DNA of 64,000 nucleotides, from positions 4,304,554 to 4,368,553 of the forward strand of contig CM057156.1 of assembly GCA_029962745.1 (NCBI GenBank), written 5' to 3'. Within the stretch, counting starts at the first letter, position 1. Every line of letters begins with the position of its first letter. Both the position numbers and the translations under genes were made by a program. Source of the DNA: Echinometra lucunter (taxonomy: Eukaryota; Echinodermata; Echinoidea; Camarodonta; Echinometridae). The notes under the pieces were generated by a model. The model was not told the DNA's origin. It ran no database searches and saw nothing but the letters and a program-made list of their open reading frames with translations. Positions 11,066 through 23,000 of the stretch are shown piece by piece.

Positions 11066-14000
11066 GTAAGTAACAGACACTGTTACGGCACATTTTGGTA
11101 AATTGCACATTTTGGTAACAAAACCAAAATGTGCAGTTACCAAAATGTGCAGTACTATGTTACTGCATATTTTGGTAACTGCATATTTTGGTAACGGAGC
11201 TTTGTGACCAAAATGTGTCGGTACATGCACCTATACATGCCCGGGACTCTACGGTTACCAAAATGTGCAGTTAATAAGTGTTTTCTTTGCCTGCATATTT
11301 TGATCTTCTGCAAATTTTGGTAACGGAGCTTTGAGACCATATAGGGAAACTGTCCCAGGTAGTAATGACAGTCCTAAGGAAAATACGTGTACGTTTTTAG
11401 AGTTATTTGTGCAGAACAAAGCCTCGATCGGTTTGTTAAAGGGGGATTCTCCCTGTTTTTTTGTTTTGTTTTGTTTTTGAGAGGCAGTTTGATAATGGGG
11501 GGGGGGGGGGCGCCTTAGCCAGTTAGGGTTTATGTATGTGGGAGGGTGTGTGTATATGTGAGTGCAGGTGTGTGCGGAGGGTGCATGTGGTGTAGAGGTG
11601 CCATAGTCGAATGGTTTAAGGCGCTTGACTGGAGTCCGGTGTTCGATCCCCGGTACGGCACTTATGCCCCTGAGCATGGCATTTTATCTACATTGTTGCT
11701 TTATCGCATTTCAAAATTAAAGTGATGTGCTAATATGCATATTGATACCCACGTGTGCATGTGTAGGTGTGTTTTTTTTTGTGGGTGTGGGTGTATATTC
11801 GAGGTGGTGTACGGGTGCATGTGGTGTGTATGAGGGAGGTGCCGTACGCGGTCCAGTGGTTTAAGGCGCTTGTCCGGAGACGCGAGGATCGGAGGTTCGA
11901 TTCCCGGCACGGCAATTATGCCCTTGAGCAAGGCAACTGATCTTTTATATCGTACATCAAATTAGCGCTCTATAGGCATATTGATAACAACGTAAGCATA
12001 TTTGTTTAAAAACAAAAAGAGGGTGATAGGGCGTGCTAGGGTGCATGTGGGCGTGGGTGTTTGAATGCAGGGGAGAAAGAGGGAGTGTGCGGTTAAGAGG
12101 AACGACTATATTATGAGTGTGATTCGTATGGTTACCAAAATGTGCCGTCAATGTCCTGCACGCGCATATTTTTTTTACACTGGAGTTCTGCCATATTTGC
12201 AATAAAATTCAAGAAAACCGGTGGTAAATGAGTCTAACTCGTCAACGCACACAATGTACCAAACATGTGCACGGTACACGAACGGATGTATGTACACAAA
12301 TGCGTACACTGTACAGGGGAAGGGATATTGGGATATAATATTACAATTAACTGCCGCGAGTATTTACGCAACAAGGGAAACAAGAAAATATATATATAAG
12401 GAAAAGAATTGATAGATTGAAGGGAAAATAAATAAATACATAAGGAAAGCAGGTGATAGATTGAAGGGAAAAAAGAAAAACGTAAGGAAAGGAGATTGGC
12501 AGAGATCGAAAGGAAAACAGGCCTACTGCAGGGGAGAGATTGAAAGCAAAGAGATACATAAAGAGGTGACAGATTGAAGGGAAAACAAAGAAACACATAC
12601 GCAAAAGAGCAGGGGAGAGATTCGGAATGGAAAACAAAGTAACCGAAACAATGAATGAAAAATCAAAGAATGTACATTAAAGAAATACAGTAACAGAAGA
12701 GGAAAGAGAAAATATTGTAATAAACAAGGAAATAGAAAGAGGCAAGGTATGGTAGAAAGAGAAGAGGAGCGAAGGGGAAATAAATTCACAGAAAGATGCT
12801 CCTTGCTACTGACACTCTGACACGCTAATCTGTTTCACACAATGCATACAGACAGAAACAATATCCTGCCCCCCCCCCCCCCCCCCCGTTGAAGAAGTCA
12901 CACAAATTGGAGCCAAATGATCAAGGAAACAGGTGTGCCAAAAATGCATTTTCAGTCATCATCACAGGGCCTGTATGAATGGATACAGGTTTAAAGCATA
13001 CCAAGAATTACTGATGACAAATAATAATGACGAATAATTCAACAAAGGTTCTTATTGTATAACCAGATGAGCTAGCTGTTGATTGGAAATTGCAGTCACG
13101 CATCGTATATTAACCAGAACGTGACAAATGACATTCTTAATTTTAATTAGGACATGTGATTAGAACACAACTAGAACATGACAAATCAAACATTCTTTGT
13201 TTTCTCCAATAGAGCAATAGAATACAATAGCAGCAGTATTAGTGGCCATTTGTGGAAGATGTATTTGTTTGAAAATTTATCATTGATAATTACTCTCAGT
13301 TATAATTTTAGTAGAAAAAAGGTCATTTTCTCCAATAGAGCAATATAATATAATAGCAGCAGTATTTGTAGCCATTTGTGGAAAATGTATTTGTTTAAAA
13401 ATGTATAATTGATAATTACTCTCAGTTACAATTTTAGAAGAAAAAAATAATTGGGGGCGGTATAGTGATGAGCATGCGAAGCGTGCGAATTACATATTGT
13501 GCACCAAGTGCGTTCCCTGGGTGGGAGTATACAGGTCAGTGCATGGGGAGGATGCAGAGGTTTTTGTCGTCGTTTTTAAATCTCTTTTCTTACCTTCTTT
13601 TACCCTTTTTTCTTGCTCACATTCTTTTTTCCCCTTTTGCGTATTTGGATGGGGGTGATCGCTCCCGTTGCCCCTTCCTTTTTGGCTAAACGTAGGTTCA
13701 TTTACCGTGAGCCTGCCATAGATTTCAATATTATTATTTTACTATCATATTATATGATTTCGGAACGATTCTCTCTTGCAACATTATTATGATCATACGG
13801 ATATTGGATTTTTTTTCACGGTTAGTAGAGTGTATTTGCATCCGTTCTGATTTGTTATTATCATCAGTATTTTTCATCACACTTACAAGCATAAACAATC
13901 ACACAATCACACAAAAACTATTCATTAAGAAACTTTTTTCTTTCACATTATATTATGTTGATATAATCAATATGAATGTTGTTTTGATTGAAACAAAGAA

Positions 14001-17000
14001 GCAAATCACATAATATCCTACATGTGGAAAGTTACTGCTACACTATATTGGACTACATTATTTATACGGTTTTGTTTAAATTCGCTAGTCTCCATCATTA
14101 ATGATTTTTTTTTTCAAATATCAAAATATTTGGGTTAATATGTGAAATAATTGTTACAACCACAACCATCATTACTTGGTATGCATGGAATGAAATAGTG
14201 TAAAATGTAATGGTGACAGAATAAAGTGAAGATAACTCTGACATTTTATTTGAAAATCTTTAAGTTCTATACTGGAGTTATTTGACACGAGTGCAATTAC
14301 AAATATAAATATGTATTATGTTTACATATTGATACAATTCAATGTTAAGCAGTTCTATGTTTCTATGTCTTTCTTTTTTCCTGTTTGCCTCTAGTCCACC
14401 TTCTTTCATCTTGTCTTTCCCTATCATGAAAATATTTCTTTCCTTTTTTTTTCTTCCATCACGTCTTTCCTTGTTTCTATTCTATTTAGATTTATCTTTC
14501 CATTTCACTTTTGTATTATTCTTATTTATTCTCATTTAACCTTTTTTTTCCAATCCATTCTTCCATCTTCATTTTTTAAACGTGATTCAAATCCTGTTGC
14601 TTTCAAGCAATGATACTGGCAGAATAAACATTCTTTAGTTTAATCAGAACATGTGAGTAGAACACTAGAACATTCATCAGAACATAATGACAAATCAAAC
14701 ATTCCTTGTTTTCTCCAATAGAGCAACATAATACAATGCTGTATATGGTTCCAGAATCCTCGAATACCCATAGATTTTGAAAGGATAATGCTGTTTATAC
14801 ATGACATTGGGAATAGAACTGTTAAGAAACGTTAAAGTAGTAAAATGTTCAGATTGTTTACATGCTTATTCTGAATTCACCAGTGCATCACTTTACTATA
14901 CCGCATAGTGCCTTAAAAACTTGCATGCCAAATAACAATAACAATAATGATGATTTTGTATTTATTTATTCAACCATAAAACACATATCAAAATAGCAAT
15001 GTACAATAAATGATGAAATTAAATTATGGTTTGGGACACCGAAAAGCAAAATGCTTGTACATGGTATCCCAACAAATAATAAAAAACAAGAAATAACTTA
15101 CATTAAGAACAAATGCAATAACAACAGAACATAAATTCACACACCAACATACACACACACACCCCACACACAAATGCCTGAGACTAAAAGACTTAAAGGA
15201 GAATGCAACCCAGACGTCAGCGTGCTTCCAGCGAACGAAGAAAAACAAGAAGAACAAACAGTGAAAGTCTGAGGAAAACCGGACAATCCGTCCAAGAGCC
15301 ACGAACCCTGAAAGCTTAAATTAATCCCCGTCACAGGGATCCCTAAATTGGCAACCCCGCCAGCATCCGCGATGCCATCATGGACAACTCTCCATTCATT
15401 TTGTGCACATTATTCAACATTTTCTCTATTTTCAAGAGAAATAAGAATTCTTTTTGATTTACTGTCTGAGCACGACATGGCTACATCAATTCTGCAAGCA
15501 TATTGGGAAGAACCATGCCGATTCCCGACCTGAAATCCCATATAAATCAATCTTTTTGAAAAATTATGTACAAAATGAATTGAGAGCCGTCCACGACGAA
15601 ATCACAGACGCCGTCAAAGTCGCCAACTCAAGGATCCTCACGACAGGGACCTACTGAAACCCTCAAATCCACAACTCCTGAACAGATTGCCCCACCTCGC
15701 CCAAACTCCCACTGTTCACTCCTCCTGGTCATTCCCACCCACTAAGAGCACACTGACGGTTGGGTTGCATTCTCCTTTAAAATAAGACTTGGGATGGGGT
15801 GGGAGGTACATGTATTTAAAGAGTGTCTATAAGTAGTTATTTGATCAGTAATTTAAATTTATTCAGAGTTGTACTTGATTTAATATCTGGTGGGAGTTCA
15901 TTCCATTTCTTTACTCCATTACTTATTAGGGACTGAAGACCAGCTGTAGTTTTAAAAAGAGGAATATGAAGCTTGTTACCTTGACGAGTGTTATAAGGGT
16001 GTAATTCTGAATTTAATACAAAAGGATTATCCTTAGACTCAGGAATGATATCATTCAATGTGGAGTATATGAATATAATTGTATTAAAAGTGACAAGTTC
16101 ATAAATAGGCAATATTTTTAAATTTTTAAATAGGGGAGCAGATGGCGAACGAAAATCAGATTTATTAATTATTCTAACTGCTTTCTTTTGAAGTAATTCA
16201 ATTTTGGATAAATGAGTTTTATACGTGTTGCCCCAGACATAACTTCCATAATCAAGATAAGACAAAATAAGGGTATTATATAATATAAGCAGAATATGTT
16301 TAGGAAGGATATACTTAAGCCTGGATAATATACCAACATTCTTTGATATGGTGTTGCAGAGGTGATGTATATGTGTACTCCAATTTAAATTTTCATTAAA
16401 TATAATCCCAAGAAATTTGACATCACTTAATCTATTTATTTTTGTATTATTGATATGAATATCATCTAGGTTTCCAGGAACCCTCCTGTTCCTTTTCCTG
16501 AAAATGATATAATTAGTTGATAATAATGGTAATAAGTTAAAAAAAAAAATAAAAATAATAAACTGGCAGCTTGCTTAGATCGACCAGAAACTCGATGTCT
16601 ATAGTGGCTGATCTAGGTAAACGTGAAAAAAAACATCTGGAACCATATAATGCTCTATATTCCTCTTAGACGTATATTGATAGCGCCTTGTATCCTCTGG
16701 AAAAGGCGCTATAATAAATCCAGTTATTATTATTATTATTATTATTGTTATTATTGTATATTAAAACTGGAAAAAACAAGAATGTTCGATTTGTCACATC
16801 ACGTTCTGGTTATAGGCTACGATGCGTACGATGCGTGACTGCAATTTCTAGTCAACAGGTCCCCTTCTCTCCTCTTCTCCTTGTACTTCTCTTTAGCGCT
16901 TAGAGACTTAATTGTAATTTGCGCTATATAAAAACTGAGTATTATTATTATTATTATTATTATTCTCTTTCTATTTTCCTTGTTTATTTCAGTCTTTTCT

Positions 17001-20000
17001 CTTTGTGTGACTCTAATGAGTTTGAGTGTGTATGGAGGGGGGTATACTTGTTGCTGTCTGTGTACATTCGGAAATAGATAAAAGTGTCAGGGTAGCAGAG
17101 TGCATCAATTTCAACGCCTTAATTTAGGTTTTCTGTGAATTTCCATCCTCCAATCTCTCTCAGTATTCTCCTTCTATCATACCTTCTGTTCTCTTTCTAA
17201 AAGTTCCTTGCTTGTTTCAATCTTTTCTCTTTCCTCTTCTCTTATTGTATTTCCTTATGTATATTCTTTGATTTCTATTCCTCTATCTATGTATTGATTG
17301 TTATCTATTAACATTATTCTGCTCTTTCCTTATGTATTTCTTTGTTTTCCTTAATTTCAGTCTCTCCCGTGCCTTTTCCCATTCGTTTTTATTTGTTTTA
17401 CCATTAATCTATCACCTCCTTATGTAATTTGTTTTCCCTTCATTCTCTCCCCTGCTCTTTTCCTTGTGTATTTCTTTGCTTTCCCTTCAGTCTATCACCT
17501 CTTTTCCTTTATGTATTTCTTTCTTTTTCCCTTCAATCTGTGATCCTTTCTCTTTTCAATTATTTTCTTGCTTCCCTTGACCTTGTCGCGTAAGCCCACT
17601 AGCAGTTGTACATGTATAATCTCTTCTCACCTCCCTGTTCGTACCGTATTTGTTGCTACATTGTGTGCGTGTGCTTAGAGTTAGCCTCATTTACCACCGG
17701 TTTTCCTGAATTTTATCGCGAATATGGCAGAACTCCAGTGTAAAAAAAATATGCGCGTCCTGCACATGGCCGTACGCAGCGGGGGGGGGGGGGGCATTTT
17801 GAAAATTTACATATTTTATTGAAAATTTTCACAAAATCCACGAGAAGTGTGCACCGAATCCCTCAAATTCACTTTTAAAAATGCAAACGCGCCCTTGTGA
17901 CCAGCTCGGTCGCTTTGCTCCCTCGCTTTCGAGCTTCTTCAAAACAAATTTATGCGTCTTGCCCTCCCCCCGGAAAAAATTTCTACGTATGGCCTTGGTC
18001 CTGTACATTTTGGTAACAAAACCAAAATGTGCAATTACCAAAATGTGCGGTAAAATAGTGCTGCACATTTTGGTTTTGTAACCAAATTGTGCAATTAGTT
18101 ACCAAAATGACAGACACCAGTCAACGTTTATTTAAAAGAAAAAAAAAGAGGGGGGGGGCATTTTAGTTAGATTTGTGGAACAGGGGAAGGGGGCAGGAGT
18201 GACACACAAAATCACATATTTTACACACATGCATACCTAATGCCCCCCCCCCCCCACCTGAATGACACCCCCAAAGTATAATACATGTATACACCATCTC
18301 ATAATCTTTGCACAAAAACTGACACTTATAATCATTGACATATCTAGACTCTCAGCAGCTGAAAAACGTTTTGCAATGGCTGCATCAACAGACTTGCCAC
18401 AACGTCATAATTTTCATGAGGGAAAATATCTGTCTTACCACCTTCAAAAGATTCATGAAAAACTCCCCCCCCCCCCCCCTCCCCATGATTTACTTCCTAT
18501 AGGACTGTATTTTTTGTTCTATTGTCAATATTATGCCCTTTAATGGCAATATAATTATTGTTTTTTTTTTAGCGCTTCTATATATTTTATATCATTAATA
18601 TTATTTATTTTTTCCAACCTGAAAAATGCATATTGAGCGAAGTTTAAAAGCAAATTTTGATATTAAATCTCCCTTTACATGACCCATGTTATATTTCAGG
18701 CTGGATATCGACTTTGTAGGTCGTCGAGGATTTTTTTGTCGTCTCCTTCGCGCCTCTGAGAGCACTGACAAGCTTGAAATCCTAGTCACCCTCTGTAATG
18801 GAACGTACTACATTGAAAACATCAAAGATACATATCAAGAAACAGCGAAACAAATTGAAATGGGCTATGCTGGGAAGAAGTTTGCTCAGTATGTTACCAG
18901 TCGTAAGTTCAGATCCGTTGTTTATATATACATATATTTTTTTTTGAGGGGGGGGTGGAAGCTTATTATGCACCCTGTGGTTAATGTGTATCCTTTTGAT
19001 TTCCTTTTATTTCTTGTCTGATGCATGCCATCAATAAGTTAGTATGATCAATGTTAAAAGCAAATTTTAATGATCAATGAAATTGTAATGATCAATGTTA
19101 ACTCGACACTTAATTCATGATGTATGCTTCTTTGTTTTGATTTCTATTGCTTGAATTAAATTAATTCCCACCATGTAGTGCAATACCTTAGATTTTAACA
19201 GCTCACCTTGTTATTCATCCATTTTCATGCAATTTCTTATACTACGACTTATTTTCTATTTCATCAATTTTACTTTTGAACTAAACAGAGCCCTGAGGAA
19301 GACCAGCTTGTTTTAATGTCAACATGTTTTATATTTTGCCAATTTTAGCCAGTATTATTTCCGTTTTATGTTATGTTATTTTGATTTCGTTATGCCTTTT
19401 TATCATGCCGTGCTTGTTATCTGCTTTGCATTATCGTATGTTTGATTGTTTTTTTATGCTGATCAGGCCACTCTGTATAAATATTCGAGAATAAATAAAT
19501 AAATATAAAAATAAATCTAACTTATAGTGCCATCATGCAGACTGGATGTGTATATTATGTTCATAGCGTAAGCTTTAAACCCTGCCGTATCACTAGTGTC
19601 CTTTGGCAAGACATTAACTCTTTGCATGCTCAATTAATCTTCAGGAGAAAATAATGACAACTGTTATTCTACTATTTTCTTTTAGAATTCCCCTTAGCAA
19701 TGCTTAGTGCAGTGTTGATGCTAATAATCATTCTATATATATCACTAAAACACTCTAGATATTTTTTTTTAGTTTCAGTGGTACAAAGGAGGAGGAGGAG
19801 AAAGCTAATTATTACGGTTGTTCAATTTAGGAATGTGCACAGGTGCACACGTAACGCACAAAGGGTTAATCTACATTTAGCACACTCGACCCAGATATGC
19901 TAAGTGGGTACCTAGTACATGTAGGTAGTGGAAAGTTCCTGCCTCTCCCAGCTACCTTTCAATTTGACGTCATAGACACATCATAGAAACGTCATAGAAA

Positions 20001-23000
20001 TGAATATGTGTAAGCATATACGTATGAATCCCAGGTATAAATTTCTTTGAGAACCGACACCACTGTCGATCGCTTGCGTAGCTCAGTAGGTTGCGCGCCG
20101 GTCTACCGTCTCAAGATCCCGAATTCGAATCCCGCTCTCGCCATGTGTATTTTGCTATGATAATTGATAACAATGCCGTTTATTTTGTCAGAAATAGTTA
20201 AAGTATCAAAGCTATTACTAGTACATATTCATTTCTATGACGTCAAATTGGAAGGTAACTGCGAGAGGCAGGAACTGTCCTCTACCGTACATGTAGGATT
20301 ACATCCTTGAATTGGGAGGGGGAAAGTAACACACTGCCTTTTTTATTTCTGCCACTGATCTCAAGATTTCCGGACGGAAATATCAAAGCCTCAATTTATT
20401 TCTTAAAGTAACTAAAGCTCTAAGGGCCCTTTCAGTGCCGTATATTCCGACAAAACACAACCTCTCAAAACATACATAAGAGAAAAAAAAGCCCACTATC
20501 TTCCAAATTCTCTGTCTCTGAAAAAAAAGCTGATGGAGGGAAGCCTGATACGGAAGAACCGGTGAATGCCTACGCCGAGTATGTTGCTGTGATGAAGACT
20601 CAGTATGGCAATCACAAGATCATTCTGAGCACTGAGGTTCAAGCGGAGCGTAAAGACTCCAACCAATCGCCTCCTGGAAACTACGTGTGCATCAAAACCA
20701 GGCAGGAAGATCTTGAAGGCAAGCCGTTAACAAACTTTAAGAGGTGAAAAAAAAAATGTATTCATCTTCAAAGTCCCCCTCCCCTTTCTCTCCCCTCTCT
20801 CTTTCTCTCTCTTTCTCTCTCTTTCTTCTATCGCTTTCTATTTACCCATCTTTCTTGATTATCACATTCCCCCCTCTCTCTTTCATGTTGTTCATTTCAT
20901 TTCTCTTTCAAAATTTCTCCATCTCTCTTTTCAAATTTTCAAATTCATATTCAAAGAAACATTTACTTTCTTCCACTTGTCTTACCCAATTTATTTCATT
21001 TATTTATTTCCTGAATGAATATATATTTAAGTGACCGAAGGGTTTATTTCTCATTAGTTTGACAAATACGTTCATAGCAAGAAAAAAAAAACAGGAAGAC
21101 TAAAGTAACAAAATGCTCCTTTTTTATTTATGTGACAATCTTTCGTCCTCTTTGTTGTATAAAGAGTGCTACAGTTGAAGAGTATCAGTGTCAGAATTTT
21201 CAACTTTATCCTTACCTCAGACACCATCATGGATGATTCCAGTCTTGTTAAAATGGCGTATCAAGAACTGTTGATGAACATAGGGTGAAATTCTCTCCAG
21301 AGAAGGGGGCAAGGGGGCGGTTATACGCATATAAGACATGCTTTGCAGTTAGCAATGTATTTTTCTTTCCTTAATTCATTTACTTTTAAAGGGGGCAGCA
21401 TTGGTTGCAGATGAATTATGTCGTTTATTCAGCACTGTTTTTTTCCTCCTCCATTCAGATACAAGACATTGCAGTGGTGGTCTCAGGCCTATATGGCGGG
21501 GATCCCGGAGGTGATGTGTGGTATGAGAGATAAGGGGGCATATCGTATAAAATCAGTCCAGACCATGAAGACCAATCAGCTCTCTTGGAAATCAGAGGTG
21601 GGTCTCTTTCTTTGTTTCTCCCCCTTATTTCTGTTTTCCGTTTCTTTGTTATCCAGTCTTTTTACAGTAAAAACTGAAATGAATTTATAGACACAGGCCT
21701 CACTTTTCATTTCATATCGTCCTTTGTATACATTCTTCGTTAACGTTATTTTTTAATATACTGTATAGACGGGCCTAATTATTATTCTTTGGCGGTAATT
21801 TCGTATGTTGCTTTGCTTTATTGTTCTTCTAATGTTTGGTGCATTGGAATGTAAACAAAGACATTTCCATTGATATCAACAATAAACATGAAGGTATTAA
21901 AATGAACTGAAATGAAGTGAAGTGAACTGTATTGAACTGAATTGAACTGAACTGAACTGAAATGAATTGAACCGAACTAAGCTGAACTATAAATGGAATT
22001 AACTGAACTGATCTGAACTGAATTGAAATAAATTGAACTGAATTTGAGCTGAATTGAATTGAATTGAATTGAACTTAACTGAACTGAATTGAAGTGAACT
22101 GAACTGAATTGAACCGAACTAAGCTGAACTATGAATTGAATAGAATTGAACTGAACTGAACTGAAATTAATTGAAATGAATTGAATGAAGTACCATTTAC
22201 ACGATCAGTGTAGATCATTTGGATTTCTCTCACTGGTCCTGACTGTTTTCTGTATACATTATTATATAAAGCTTCTTTTTTGTTATTGGTGGACTATAGT
22301 CTGTTCATACAGTCGTTTGAGTTAAACATTGATATAAACGATAAAGTTAATTCTTATACCTTTTTATCTCATTTCTATAGGGATTCTGGGATCCAAGGCT
22401 GTGTCAGAAAAAGTTTGAGTCTTATCTCTCAGAGATTAAACAATTGGTGCAAGACGATGATCCTAGGTATATCGCTTCTCCTCCACCTCCTCCTCCTCTT
22501 TCTTCTTCTTCTTCTTCTTCTTCTTCTTCTTCTTCTTCTTCTTCTTCATCTTCTTCTTCTTATTCTTCTTCTTCTTCTCCTTCTTCTTTTCTTCTTCTTT
22601 TCTCTCTTTCTTCTTTTTCCTATTTCAGTGCGTTATAGTCAAAACTGTATAAATACACAGAATATAGAAATATCTCAGAGTGCTATACATTTTGTTGTTT
22701 TGTCTGAAGTTTTTCCGAGTTCTGGAAATCCTTAATTTTGTCTCAAACTCTGTAGATCAATGTTATAGCTAAGTAGTGATGTTGTTCAGTTAAAAGCTTC
22801 CGAGTTTGGCAGCGTTTCGCTCTTAAGGGTTACGAATTTGCATTTATTTATTTCTTTGTTTATTAGATGAGACTTTATTAAATATCACTTACCGTTGATC
22901 ATGTTTAATAGCTAGGCTAAAAAAATAAATCATGGTACAGCGCATGTCACAGGGTTGCTTGGTTTTTACATAGTTGTACATCTATGAAACAGAATCATTT

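Larger units (their letters stand above)
11081..18109. mobile_element. 7.0-kb foldback-type composite element in intron 1 of copy B
   Basis: Both ends carry arrays of ACCAAAATGTGC and its complement (11085-11345 and 17998-18109). ACAGACAC occurs immediately outside each end (11073-11080 and 18110-18117), a candidate 8-bp target duplication. Inverted matches continue inwards: 12150-12250 with 17655-17765 (AAAACCGGTGGTAAATGAG), 12405-12620 with 17240-17560, and 13070-13220 with 16770-16860 (TGCAGTCACGCATCGTA). No transposase recognised. Inside sit SINEs, a TTAA MITE and a LINE fragment. The left end lies 15 bp past the exon 1 donor. Confidence 0.65.

Noticed and set aside
11085..11345. CRISPR-like array of ACCAAAATGTGC units
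   Set aside because: Units are in both orientations with irregular spacing and belong to the inverted ends of a foldback element in an animal intron.
11838..11914. Possible functional tRNA gene
   Set aside because: A and B boxes are present, but the acceptor stem does not pair cleanly and a shared SINE body follows in two adjacent copies.
22280..22735. 151-aa ORF with poly-Leu
   Set aside because: It spans exon 5 of DXO-like copy B out of frame and then the CTT microsatellite.
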